DNA of 64,000 bases from Rhizobium sp. CC-YZS058. Lineage in GTDB: Bacteria > Pseudomonadota > Alphaproteobacteria > Rhizobiales > Rhizobiaceae. Position 1 is the first letter of the stretch, and every line of letters begins with the position of its first letter. The notes beneath the pieces were generated by a model. It searched no databases. It was not told the origin of the DNA and saw only the letters and a program-made list of their open reading frames with translations. A program made the translations under genes and the position numbers. Of this stretch, positions 24,987 through 33,285 are shown one piece after another. The stretch is from NCBI RefSeq assembly GCF_034720595.1, contig NZ_JAYESJ010000001.1:701001-765000 (forward strand), given 5' to 3'.

Positions 24987-25574
24987 ATGCTGCGTCGCCT
25001 GTACGACTGGACCATGTCGCTTGCCGCCCGCAAATCCGCGGAAGTCTGGCTGGCGATCATCGCATTCGTCGAGAGCTCGATCTTCCTTGTTCCCGCCGAC
25101 GTGCTGTTCCTGCCGATGGCGCTGGCGCGGCCGCAGCGCGCTTGGCGCTATGCGCTGATCGCGACCGTCGCCTCCGTCCTCGGGGGCATTGCCGGCTGGT
25201 ATCTCGGCCATTACGCCTATGAGGCCATCGCCAAGCCGATCCTCGCCTTCTACGGCAAGCTGGAAGCCTTCGAGCAGCTCAAGAATTCGGTCGGCTACGA
25301 GACGCTGGTGTTGCTGCTCGTCACCTCCGGTCTGGCGCATCTGCCGCCGATCAAGGTGGTGACGATCCTGTCCGGCGCCGCCAACATCAATCTCGGCCTG
25401 TTCATCGTCTCCGCGATCATTGCGCGCGGGGCGCGGTTCTATCTTATCGCCTGGCTCCTGAAGCGCTATGGTGAAGACATCCGCCATTTCATCGAGAAGC
25501 GTCTCGGTCTGCTGGCGGGCATCGTGGCGGCCGTGCTGATCGTGATTTTCGTCGGCTACCGCCTGTTCATCTGA
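24987..25574 (+). CDS. YqaA/DedA-like inner-membrane protein
   Basis: A 195-residue polytopic protein with hydrophobic segments near residues 20-45, 50-75, 108-130, 135-155 and 170-193. The motif FVESSIFLVPADVLFLPMAL near 27-46 is characteristic of the YqaA branch of the SNARE-associated/DedA superfamily, linked to lipid scrambling and membrane homeostasis. The ATG at 24987 follows AAGGG. It is probably cotranscribed with the DsbB gene 23 bases downstream. Confidence 0.85.
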   Translation: MLRRLYDWTMSLAARKSAEVWLAIIAFVESSIFLVPADVLFLPMALARPQRAWRYALIATVASVLGGIAGWYLGHYAYEAIAKPILAFYGKLEAFEQLKNSVGYETLVLLLVTSGLAHLPPIKVVTILSGAANINLGLFIVSAIIARGARFYLIAWLLKRYGEDIRHFIEKRLGLLAGIVAAVLIVIFVGYRLFI

Positions 25575-25597
25575 CAGGATTGCGCAGACCAGAGCCC

Positions 25598-26128
25598 ATG
25601 ACCCTTCCATCCTCGTCCGCCGGCTTTTCGGCCCGCCGTTCGCCGGCCCTCCTCTATGCCACGCTCGTCACGCTCGGCATGGCGGTCACCGTCGGCATCG
25701 CGCTCGGATTCGAGCATCTCGGCGGTTACATCCCGTGCGCGCTCTGCCTCATGCAGCGCGAGCCCTATTATTTCGGCATTCCGGTCGGCCTGCTGGCCAT
25801 GCTCAGCGCCGCCTTCGGCATGCCGCGTTGGCTGACGCGGCTGCTGCTTCTCGTCATCGTGGTGATGATGCTCGTCGGCGGTGGCATCGGCGTCTATCAC
25901 GCCGGAGCGGAATGGGGCTTTTGGGAAGGGCCTGCCAGCTGCTCCACCACGGCGCAGGGCATTTCCTCCAATGTCGGCGATCTGCTCGGCGATCTCGACA
26001 GCAAGCACGGGCCCTCCTGCACCAGCGCCGCATTGCGGGTGCTGGGGCTCTCCTTCGCGGGATGGAACGTTCTGGCTAGCCTGGGGCTCGCCGCCATCGC
26101 TGCGATCGGGATCGCAAAGGCCCGGTAA
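25598..26128 (+). CDS. dsbB: disulfide bond formation protein B (DsbB family)
   Basis: A 176-residue inner-membrane quinone reductase with four predicted helices. The first redox pair is C47/C50 in YIPCALCLMQRE, and the second periplasmic pair is C115 (PASCST) and C141 (GPSCTS). It reoxidises DsbA-type proteins using ubiquinone. The ATG at 25598 is chosen over an upstream TTG (25580). It is second in a likely operon with the yqaA gene. A hairpin overlaps its stop codon. Confidence 0.9.
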   Translation: MTLPSSSAGFSARRSPALLYATLVTLGMAVTVGIALGFEHLGGYIPCALCLMQREPYYFGIPVGLLAMLSAAFGMPRWLTRLLLLVIVVMMLVGGGIGVYHAGAEWGFWEGPASCSTTAQGISSNVGDLLGDLDSKHGPSCTSAALRVLGLSFAGWNVLASLGLAAIAAIGIAKAR

Positions 26129-26149
26129 AGCGGGCCTTCGGTTGCTTTT
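26117..26149 (+). terminator. probable intrinsic terminator after dsbB
   Basis: AAGGCCCG at 26117-26124 and CGGGCCTT at 26131-26138 form an 8-bp stem around a loop containing the dsbB TAA. CTTTTC follows about eight bases later. The T-run is short and displaced, so termination may be inefficient. Confidence 0.55.
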
Positions 26150-26170
26150 CCGCGCGTCCCTGCCGCCCGC

Positions 26171-26728
26171 TCAGGGCTGCAATTCGACATCCCAGTAGAG
26201 ATAGTCCATCCAGCTTTCATGCAGGAAGTTCGGCGGGAAAAGGCGGCCGTTGTTGTGCAGGTCCTGCACGGTCGGGTGATACGGCTTCTGATGCGGGAAC
26301 ATGCCGGCCTGTCGAGGCATCTTGCCGCCCTTGCGCAGATTGCAGGGCGAGCAGGCGGCCACGACGTTTTCCCATGTGGTCTGCCCGCCGCAGCAGCGCG
26401 GGATCACATGATCGAAGGTCAGGTCGTCCGTCGAGCCGCAATACTGGCATTCGAAACGGTCGCGCAGGAAGACGTTGAAGCGCGTGAAGGCCGGATGCCG
26501 CGACGGCTGCACATAGCTCTTGAGACAGACGACGCTCGGCAGCTTCATCGAGAAGCTGGGAGAGGAAACCTGATGCTCGTACTCGGCCAGGATGACGACA
26601 CGGTCAAGAAAAACGGCCTTGATCGCGTCCTGCCAGGACCAGAGCGACAAGGGGTAATAACTCAGCGGCCTGTAGTCGGCGTTCAGCACGAGCGCCGGGA
26701 GAGCCTGAGGTGAGACTGCAATCGTCAA
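26171..26728 (-). CDS. HNH endonuclease family protein
   Basis: A 185-residue protein with a C-terminal HNH domain. Zinc ligands are C94/C97 (ECQYC) and C126/C129 (CSPC); the catalytic region DHVIPRCCGGQTTWENVV has D106/H107 and N121. The start is TTG at 26728 with AGGAG at 9 bases. This is a widespread chromosomal HNH protein in rhizobia, probably a housekeeping nuclease, not part of a defence island; no methylase or helicase lies nearby. Biological role unknown. Confidence 0.88.
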   Translation of the reverse strand: MTIAVSPQALPALVLNADYRPLSYYPLSLWSWQDAIKAVFLDRVVILAEYEHQVSSPSFSMKLPSVVCLKSYVQPSRHPAFTRFNVFLRDRFECQYCGSTDDLTFDHVIPRCCGGQTTWENVVAACSPCNLRKGGKMPRQAGMFPHQKPYHPTVQDLHNNGRLFPPNFLHESWMDYLYWDVELQP

Positions 26729-26822
26729 GTACGTGGACTCCTGATCGATTCGGCATCTGCCCTTCTATATTAGGCGTGTTACGTCAAGATTGTGAAGCCC
26801 GAACCCGAAGCGCGCAAAAGAT

Positions 26823-27509
26823 TCATTGCATTGGCTTTTTGGCCCCGCTTGAGAGGCTGGAAACCGCCGGCTGCGGGGCGCCGCTGCGCCGCATGCCGAC
26901 CGCATAATAGGCCCAGAAAAGCCGTGCCGCGACACTTCGCCACGGTGCCCAGTCTTCCGCAAGCACTGCCATGGCTTTCCGGTCCGGGCGCGCGGTGAGC
27001 GCAAGAGCATGCGCCACCGCCGCCTGCAGGGCGACGTCTCCGGACGGAAAGATGTCGGCATGCCCGGCGCAGGAGAGCAGATAGACCTCTGCGGTCCAGG
27101 GGCCGATGCCGGGCAGCGCACACAGGCGCTCGACGGCGGCAGGCGCATCCAGCATGCATAGAGCAACGAGATCGATCCGCTCGGCGAGCACGGCCTCGGC
27201 CAGGCCCGCGAGCGTCAGCCTCTTGGCTCGGGACAGGCCATCCGCCCGAAACTCCGCCTCGCTCGACTGCGCCACGGCCATCGCCGTAACCTCGCTCATC
27301 CGGGCTTCCATCCGCGCCCAGATCGCCGCCGCGCTGGCCTTGGAGATCATCTGTGAGACGATGATCGAGGCAAGACCGGCAAAGCCCGGCGAGGTCCGGC
27401 GGAGAGGGATCGGGCCCGCCTCGGAGAGAACGGCCGCAAGGCGCGGGTCTTTCCGCAGCAAGGCACGCAGACCGGTCTCCACGTCGGCATCCGTTTGGAT
27501 CAGCTGCAT
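26823..27509 (-). CDS. DNA-3-methyladenine glycosylase (AlkA/HhH-GPD type)
   Basis: A 228-residue base-excision repair enzyme. The helix-hairpin-helix LPGIGPWTAEVYLL starts near residue 132, and the catalytic aspartate is D158 in FPSGDVALQ. It removes alkylated purines from DNA. The ATG at 27509 gives MQLIQTDADVE. The frame is open for a further thousand bases upstream opposite gluQRS, but that is antisense noise. The C-terminus carries a serine/proline-rich tail. Confidence 0.88.
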   Translation of the reverse strand: MQLIQTDADVETGLRALLRKDPRLAAVLSEAGPIPLRRTSPGFAGLASIIVSQMISKASAAAIWARMEARMSEVTAMAVAQSSEAEFRADGLSRAKRLTLAGLAEAVLAERIDLVALCMLDAPAAVERLCALPGIGPWTAEVYLLSCAGHADIFPSGDVALQAAVAHALALTARPDRKAMAVLAEDWAPWRSVAARLFWAYYAVGMRRSGAPQPAVSSLSSGAKKPMQ

Positions 27510-27782
27510 GCGCCAAACCTGTCCGCAGCCCGGTGCATCGATGCGGTGCGCTTGAGAGTCATGATGCCTCGAACAGAGTGAGGGAGCGGCGGCCGGGGCA
27601 CGAACCTCGGCTGCCGTTCGCCTAGAGCAAGCCCAGCTCACGATGACTTGCCAGCCGGGGCGGGCCTTTCTTACTTCAAGCGTGATGCTCCGGGGAAAGA
27701 AAACCATCCTCTCACTCCGAGATGGGTCTGAGGGCCGGTCCGGCCTCTTTCTGGCCGCGTGCGGCTGTGCGAAAAGCAGATC

Positions 27783-28670
27783 ATGCCGAATGCCTGGTCC
27801 CGTCCCGTTTTCCGCTTCGCGCCGAGTCCCAATGGGCCGCTCCATCTCGGTCATGCCTTGTCTGCGCTCATCAACGAGCGACAGGCGTCTGAGCTTGGAG
27901 GCAGGCTTTTGCTGCGGATCGAGGATATCGACCGGACCCGCTGCCGCCCGGAGTTCGAAACCGCGCTGCAGGCCGATCTCGACTGGCTCGGGATTCCCTA
28001 CGAGCGCCCCGTCCGCCGGCAATCGGAGCATCTCTCCGACTATGAAGAGGCCTTCGCCACGCTGCGCTCGCTGGGCCTCGTCTATCCCGCCTTCCTTTCG
28101 CGCGGGGAGATCAAGGCTCATGTCGCGGCCCATGAAGCGCAGGGACGCGTCTGGCCGCGCGATCCGGATGGTGCGCCGCTCTATCCGGGGCCGGAGCGAG
28201 AGTGGAGCCGTGCGGAGCAGGAAGCGGCGCTGGCAACCGGTCGTCAGCATGCCTGGCGGCTCGACATGGGAAAGGCGGTACGGGCCGCAGGTGCGCTGCT
28301 GTTCTGGGCGGAGAGCGGGGAGGGGCCGGAGGGGGAAACGGGCGAAATTCTCGCCGCGCCGGAAGCCTGGGGCGATGTTATCCTTTCGCGGCCCGATGCG
28401 CCATCCAGCTACCATCTTTCCGTGGTCGTGGACGATGCGCTGCAGGGTGTGACCCATGTGACGCGCGGCCGCGACCTGTTCCACGCGACATCGGTGCATC
28501 GGCTTCTGCAAAGGCTGCTTGATCTGCCCGTGCCACTTTATCACCATCACCGGCTGCTGCTCGACCCCGAGGGGCGCAAGCTGTCGAAGAGCAAGGGGGA
28601 TGCGGGGCTGACGGCCTGGCGCCTGTCCGGCCGGTCAGCGGACGAGCTTCGCCGCTTCCTTCTCGTCTAG
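27783..28670 (+). CDS. gluQRS: glutamyl-queuosine tRNA(Asp) synthetase
   Basis: A 295-residue truncated class I glutamyl-tRNA synthetase paralogue that attaches glutamate to queuosine 34 of tRNA(Asp). The HIGH-type motif is HLGH at residues 21-24 in FAPSPNGPLHLGHALSA, LRIEDIDRTRC lies near 44-54, and the KMSKS-type motif is RKLSKSKGD near 262-270. There is no anticodon-binding domain. The window's other queuosine gene is the YhhQ transporter. Its last 36 bases overlap the convergent BrkB-family gene. Confidence 0.92.
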   Translation: MPNAWSRPVFRFAPSPNGPLHLGHALSALINERQASELGGRLLLRIEDIDRTRCRPEFETALQADLDWLGIPYERPVRRQSEHLSDYEEAFATLRSLGLVYPAFLSRGEIKAHVAAHEAQGRVWPRDPDGAPLYPGPEREWSRAEQEAALATGRQHAWRLDMGKAVRAAGALLFWAESGEGPEGETGEILAAPEAWGDVILSRPDAPSSYHLSVVVDDALQGVTHVTRGRDLFHATSVHRLLQRLLDLPVPLYHHHRLLLDPEGRKLSKSKGDAGLTAWRLSGRSADELRRFLLV

Positions 28671-29633
28671 CTCGGCATCCTGTGCCTTGGCGACGGCAAC
28701 TTCCGCCACCTGCTCCGCAGCCTTTTCCTCTGCGACAGTTTCCGCCGCAGCCGGGCTCGGCGCGCCGCGCGCACCGCGGAAATGGCTGATAACCATCCGC
28801 TTGACCTTGTATTTCATGATCGCGGCATTGATCTCCGCGCCGATGATGAAGATCGCGCCGGCCATGTAGAGGAAGACCAGCACGATCATGATCGAAGCAA
28901 GGCCGGCATAGGTCGAGACATAGTTGGCAAAGGTCGAGAGATAGGAGGCGAAGGCATAGGCGCCGATCGACCAGGCGATCAGCGTGACCAGCACACCGGG
29001 AAGCACATCCATGATCTTGCGCCGCCCGTCCGGCAGGTAGAGATGCGAGATGATCAACCCCGCCGTGAGCACGAGCAGCGCCAGCACCGCACTCCAGTTC
29101 GCAACGACGGCCATCAGCTCGTCCAGCCATGGCAGCCAGCGGTCCGCATAGCGCAGGGCCAGCGGCACCACGACCAGCACGATGCTGACCGAGGCGAGCA
29201 CGATGGTGCCCGCCAGCACGAAGCCGAGGCTTGCCAGGCGCGTCATGTACCAGGCGCGACTTTCTGCCACACGATAGGCCCGGTTGAGCGAGACGCGCAG
29301 CGCCTCGACCCCGTTGGAGGCGAAATAGGCCGCCGCAAGGACGGAGAGGGTAAGCAGGCCGCCGCGCGGGATGGTCAGCACCTGCACGATCTCGTCGGCG
29401 AGCGGCCGGGCGATCGAGGGCGGCCAGGTGTCGAAGATCAGGTGGACCGCGGTTTCGGCAAACTGGTCGGCGCCGAGAAAGCTGCCAAGCGCGGTGCCGA
29501 AGATGAGAAAGGGGAAGACCGCGAGCAGCGAGGACAGCGCCACATGGCTCGCCATGGCCCAGCCGTCATCGTCGCTAAAATGCCAGATCGCGTCGAAGAC
29601 GACCTTCCAGGCTACGCTCAGATAGGACGGCAT
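28635..29633 (-). CDS. YihY/BrkB (RNase BN-like) family inner-membrane protein
   Basis: A 332-residue membrane protein with six predicted helices. The motif FSDDDGWAMASHVALSSLLA near residues 18-37 and GGLLTLSVLAAAYFASNGVEA define the YihY family, formerly misannotated as ribonuclease BN. The C-terminal tail (about 285-332) is Ala/Glu-rich and probably disordered. The ATG at 29633 follows GGGGAG. Its tail overlaps the 3' end of gluQRS by 36 bases in the opposite direction. Confidence 0.88.
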   Translation of the reverse strand: MPSYLSVAWKVVFDAIWHFSDDDGWAMASHVALSSLLAVFPFLIFGTALGSFLGADQFAETAVHLIFDTWPPSIARPLADEIVQVLTIPRGGLLTLSVLAAAYFASNGVEALRVSLNRAYRVAESRAWYMTRLASLGFVLAGTIVLASVSIVLVVVPLALRYADRWLPWLDELMAVVANWSAVLALLVLTAGLIISHLYLPDGRRKIMDVLPGVLVTLIAWSIGAYAFASYLSTFANYVSTYAGLASIMIVLVFLYMAGAIFIIGAEINAAIMKYKVKRMVISHFRGARGAPSPAAAETVAEEKAAEQVAEVAVAKAQDAELDEKEAAKLVR

Positions 29634-29762
29634 CCGGTCTCCCCGATCGACACTGGTCAGGGCCCGCTTTCCAACGAGCCGCAATGGCAGATTGTCACCC
29701 TATCCCGAATATGGGAAAGCTCGGCTTCTTGTCCACTCCCGGAAGGCAGCAGCGAAGCGCGC

Positions 29763-30596
29763 ATGGCAGACCGTCCCTCGATCATCGTCACCGGCTGCTC
29801 CTCCGGCATCGGCGCCTATGCGGCGCGGGCCCTGACGGGCGATGGATGGCGCGTCTTCGCCACGGTCCGGCGCGAGGCCGACCGCGGCCCGCTCGAGGCG
29901 GAGGGGATCGAAACCTTCCTAATGGATTACACGCAGGGCGCTACGATCGAGCGACTGGTGGACGATGTTCTGGCTCGCACCGGCGGCCGGCTCGACGCCT
30001 TGTTCAACAACGGCGCCTATGGCCAGGCGGGCGCAGTCGAGGACCTGCCGGTGGAGGCGCTGCGCCTCCAGCTGGAAACCAACGTCATCGGCTGGCACGA
30101 TCTGACGCGTCGGGTCGTCCCCGTCATGCGAGCGCAGGGCCATGGCCGCATCGTGCAATGCTCGTCGATCCTCGGCATCGTGCCCTATCGCTGGCGCGGC
30201 GCCTACAATGCCTCCAAGTTCGCGCTCGAGGGGCTGACGCTGACGCTGCGCATGGAGCTCGCCGGCAGCGGCATCGGCGTCAGCCTCATCGAACCGGGGC
30301 CGATCGCCTCGCGATTTACGGCCAATGCGCTGGCCTCGGTGGAACGACACATCGATGTCGAAGGTTCGGTCCATCGCGAGGAATATGCGCGTCAGCTCCG
30401 CCGCCTGCGCGGGGAAAGCGGGCCGGCGCGCGGCAAGCTTGGGCCGGAGGCGGTCTATGCGGTCCTCAAACAGGCGCTGACGGCAAAATCGCCGAAGCCG
30501 CACTATATCGTGACCCAACCGGCCAAGCAGGGCGTATTGCTGAAGAAACTCCTGCCGGCCAGCCTCTTCTACCGCATCATCGGCCGGCTCGGCTGA
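29763..30596 (+). CDS. short-chain dehydrogenase/reductase
   Basis: A 277-residue classical SDR. The cofactor motif TGCSSGIG is at residues 10-17, NNGAYGQ near 82-88, and the catalytic triad is S134/S135, Y148 and K152 (YNASK). The substrate is unknown. The ATG at 29763 begins MADRPSIIVTG. The C-terminal KLLPASLFYRIIGRLG resembles SDRs acting on lipid-like substrates. Twenty-four bases separate it from the twin-TM gene. Confidence 0.9.
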   Translation: MADRPSIIVTGCSSGIGAYAARALTGDGWRVFATVRREADRGPLEAEGIETFLMDYTQGATIERLVDDVLARTGGRLDALFNNGAYGQAGAVEDLPVEALRLQLETNVIGWHDLTRRVVPVMRAQGHGRIVQCSSILGIVPYRWRGAYNASKFALEGLTLTLRMELAGSGIGVSLIEPGPIASRFTANALASVERHIDVEGSVHREEYARQLRRLRGESGPARGKLGPEAVYAVLKQALTAKSPKPHYIVTQPAKQGVLLKKLLPASLFYRIIGRLG

Positions 30597-30620
30597 CCCT
30601 CTCAACAACCGGACACCGCC

Positions 30621-30818
30621 ATGAATTCCTTTCTTACCGGTCTGACCCTTCTCGTCATGGGTCTTGTCGTGATCGTTCTGATCCGCGGGCTCTTCCATAT
30701 GGCGAAAGGCGGAAGCGGCAATACGTCGAACAAGCTGATGCAGGCGCGCGTGCTGCTGCAGGCCGTGGCGATCGCCCTCATCATGCTGACGCTGTGGATC
30801 ACCGGCGGGGGCCGCTGA
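30621..30818 (+). CDS. twin transmembrane (HIG1-like) small protein
   Basis: A 65-residue protein with two transmembrane helices (about 4-25 and 44-62) joined by a loop containing MAKGGSGNTSNKLMQARVLLQ. The NKLMQARVLLQ pattern matches the HIG1/twin-TM family conserved in alphaproteobacteria, often located directly before the PduO-type adenosyltransferase gene as here. HIG1 relatives associate with respiratory complexes in mitochondria; the bacterial role is not established. Two bases separate its stop from the next start. Confidence 0.82.
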   Translation: MNSFLTGLTLLVMGLVVIVLIRGLFHMAKGGSGNTSNKLMQARVLLQAVAIALIMLTLWITGGGR

Positions 30819-30820
30819 GC

Positions 30821-31399
30821 ATGGTGCGGCTGAACAAGATCTACACCCGCACCGGCGACGATGGCACGACGGGCCTGACGGCAGGCCCGCGCCGGCTGAA
30901 GCACGATCTGCGCGTCGAGAGCTACGGAACGGTGGACGAAACGAATTCGGCGATCGGCATGGCACGGCTCTCGACCGGCGCCGATCCGGTTCTCGACGGC
31001 ATGCTGATGCGGATCCAGAACGATCTCTTCGATCTCGGTGCCGATCTTTCGACGCCGGACACCGGCGAAACGCTGGGCTTCCCGCCGCTGCGGATCGTGC
31101 CTGCCCAGGTGCTGCGGATCGAGACGGAGATCGACCAGCTGAACGCTGCGCTCGATCCGCTGCGCTCCTTCGTTCTGCCGGGCGGCACGCCGGCTGCTGC
31201 GCATCTGCATCTCGCCCGCACCATCGCGCGGCGGGCGGAGCGGCTGATGGTGGCGCTTGCCCATACGGAGGGCGAGCATGTCGGGGTGCCGGCGCTCGAA
31301 TATATCAACCGCCTGTCGGACTTCCTCTTCGTCGCGGCCCGTTTCGCCAACGAGAAGGGGCGGGGCGACATTCTCTGGGTGCCCGGCCAGAACCGTTAG
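30821..31399 (+). CDS. PduO-type cob(I)alamin adenosyltransferase
   Basis: A 192-residue trimeric corrinoid adenosyltransferase that transfers the 5'-deoxyadenosyl group of ATP to cob(I)alamin. The N-terminal MVRLNKIYTRTGDDGTTGL is the diagnostic ATP-binding segment. YGTVDETNSAIG near 38-49 and ARTIARRAERL plus YINRLSDFLFVAAR near the C-terminus complete the fold. Two bases after the twin-TM gene, so probably cotranscribed and coupled to it. Confidence 0.93.
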   Translation: MVRLNKIYTRTGDDGTTGLTAGPRRLKHDLRVESYGTVDETNSAIGMARLSTGADPVLDGMLMRIQNDLFDLGADLSTPDTGETLGFPPLRIVPAQVLRIETEIDQLNAALDPLRSFVLPGGTPAAAHLHLARTIARRAERLMVALAHTEGEHVGVPALEYINRLSDFLFVAARFANEKGRGDILWVPGQNR

Positions 31400-31441
31400 G
31401 CCGCCGCCCGGCCGGGCGCGTTCGGCCGCACGAGGAACCGC

Positions 31442-32233
31442 ATGTTCATTCCGCTGCACGATGCGAACACGCTCAAACATATTCGCCTGCAATATGTCAC
31501 GATCGCGCTCATCCTCGTGAACGTCGTGACCTTCGTCATGACCGGGCCGCCCTTCATTTCCGAGATGCGCGCCAATATGGAGCTGCTGAGCTTCGGCTAT
31601 ATCCCGGCGCTGATCTTCGGCGATGCGCGCCTGGCGCCGGATCTGATCGTCATTCCCGAGCCGGCGACCTTTCTCACCTATGCCTTCCTGCATGGCGACA
31701 TCTGGCATCTCGGCACCAACATGCTGTTCCTCTGGGTGTTCGGCGACAATGTCGAGGATGCGCTGGGCCACCTTCGCTTCCTTCTCTTCTATCTGCTCTG
31801 CGCGGCCGCCGGAGCCTTGGTCCACGGCCTGCTGAACGTGGAGTCGCAGGCGCCGCTGATCGGCGCATCGGGCGCGGTGTCGGGCGTCGTTGCGGCCTAT
31901 CTCGTGCTGCATCCGCGCGTTCGGGTCTGGGTGCTGGTCTTCTTCCGCATTCCTCTACCACTCCCCGCCTTCGTGCCGCTTCTCTTATGGATCGGCCAGC
32001 AGTTCTACATGCTGCTTGTCGATCCGACGGCCGATGTCTCCTGGGGGGCGCATGTCGGGGGGATTCTCGCCGGTCTCGGCCTGATCCTGCTGCTGCGCCG
32101 CCCGGACGTGCCGCTGTTCGATCGTCGCCTTGTCACGCCGCAGGCCGTGGTGGACACCGGCCGCCCGGCCCCAGGCCCCTGGGGGCCTCGGGCTCAGGCT
32201 TCCAAGGGAAGGGAGGGCGGCGGAAGCGCATGA
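31442..32233 (+). CDS. rhomboid family intramembrane serine protease
   Basis: A 263-residue polytopic protein with about six helices. The catalytic serine is S143 in the helix-4 motif GASGAVSG, and the catalytic histidine is H204 in WGAHVGGILAG. HGDIWHLGTNMLFLWVFGDN near 82-101 is the conserved helix-2 region. It cleaves transmembrane substrates; the target is unknown. The C-terminal tail is soluble and proline/glycine-rich. It follows the adenosyltransferase gene by 42 bases. Confidence 0.92.
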   Translation: MFIPLHDANTLKHIRLQYVTIALILVNVVTFVMTGPPFISEMRANMELLSFGYIPALIFGDARLAPDLIVIPEPATFLTYAFLHGDIWHLGTNMLFLWVFGDNVEDALGHLRFLLFYLLCAAAGALVHGLLNVESQAPLIGASGAVSGVVAAYLVLHPRVRVWVLVFFRIPLPLPAFVPLLLWIGQQFYMLLVDPTADVSWGAHVGGILAGLGLILLLRRPDVPLFDRRLVTPQAVVDTGRPAPGPWGPRAQASKGREGGGSA

Positions 32234-32416
32234 CCCATCGCTTGATCGAGGCGGCCATGACGTGTACGTCAACGTCACAGGAGTGTCATTGGCTGGGGGA
32301 GCGTCGGCCGCGGCGATTGAATTTGGAGCGAAAACGCGTATCCATGTCGCCAACCGACAATCGGCCCTGCCGGTGATGGAGCATGGTCTCCGGACCGATC
32401 AAGAGGAACGCATCCC

Positions 32417-33166
32417 ATGAAAATTCTCGTGACCGTCAAGAGGGTCGTTGATTACAACGTCAAGATCCGCGTGAAGCCGGATGGCACGGGCGTCGAGCTT
32501 GCCAATGTGAAGATGTCGATGAACCCCTTCGACGAGATTTCTGTCGAGGAAGCGCTGCGGCTGAAGGAAGCCGGCAAGGCAGACGAGGTCGTGGTGGTGT
32601 CGATCGGCCCGGCCAAGGCGGAAGAAACGCTGCGCACCGCGCTCGCCATGGGCGCCGACCGGGCGATCCTGGTGGAAACGGAGGATGCGGTCGAGCCGCT
32701 TGCCGTCGCCAAGATCGTCAAGGGCGTTGCCGAGGCCGAGCAGCCGGGCCTGATCATCGTCGGCAAGCAGGCGATCGACGACGACAGCAACCAGACCGGC
32801 CAGATGCTGGCGGCCCTGCTCGGCTGGAGCCAGGGCACCTTTGCCTCCAAGGTCGAGCTCGGCGCCGACAAGGCCACCGTCACGCGCGAAGTCGATGGCG
32901 GCTTGCAGACGATCGAGATCACCCTGCCGGCCGTGGTCACCACCGACCTGCGCCTGAACGAGCCGCGCTATGCCTCGCTGCCGAACATCATGAAGGCCAA
33001 GAAGAAGCCGCTCGACAAGAAGAGCCCGGCCGATTTCGGCGTCGACACCAGCCCGCGCCTCAAGGTTCTCAAGACGGAAGAACCGGCCGGCCGCCAGGCA
33101 GGCGTCAAGGTGAAGTCGGTGGCCGAACTGGTCGAGAAGCTGAAGACCGAAGCCGGCGTGCTTTAA
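32417..33166 (+). CDS. etfB: electron transfer flavoprotein subunit beta
   Basis: A 249-residue subunit beginning [20 protein letters not shown], a textbook EtfB start. The AMP-binding region [21 protein letters not shown] lies near 116-136, and the recognition-loop segment [21 protein letters not shown] near 178-198. It forms a heterodimer with EtfA and carries electrons from acyl-CoA and other dehydrogenases to ETF-ubiquinone oxidoreductase. First gene of etfBA; 183 upstream bases hold the promoter. Confidence 0.97.
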   Translation: MKILVTVKRVVDYNVKIRVKPDGTGVELANVKMSMNPFDEISVEEALRLKEAGKADEVVVVSIGPAKAEETLRTALAMGADRAILVETEDAVEPLAVAKIVKGVAEAEQPGLIIVGKQAIDDDSNQTGQMLAALLGWSQGTFASKVELGADKATVTREVDGGLQTIEITLPAVVTTDLRLNEPRYASLPNIMKAKKKPLDKKSPADFGVDTSPRLKVLKTEEPAGRQAGVKVKSVAELVEKLKTEAGVL

Positions 33167-33193
33167 GGCGCGCGCGCCATGCGGCGTCAGGCT

Positions 33194-33254
33194 CCCGCCG
33201 GCACCGCAAAACGACGAACAGAAGTTGAGGAAGGCAGTCCGGCGGGCGGTTTTT
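33194..33254 (+). terminator. hairpin with T-run between etfB and etfA
   Basis: CCCGCCGG at 33194-33201 and CCGGCGGG at 33239-33246 are perfect reverse complements, and the second arm is followed by CGG and a run of five T (33250-33254). The 37-base loop is long for an intrinsic terminator. It could partially terminate or process the transcript and so set the EtfB:EtfA ratio. Confidence 0.4.
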
Positions 33255-33285
33255 AGTCCCGGATGCCGAGATGAGGAATTCGATC

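Noticed and set aside
26171..26728. HNH gene considered as part of a restriction or defence system.
   Set aside because: It stands alone between dsbB and a repair glycosylase gene, with no methylase, helicase or toxin partner. It looks like the common chromosomal rhizobial HNH protein.
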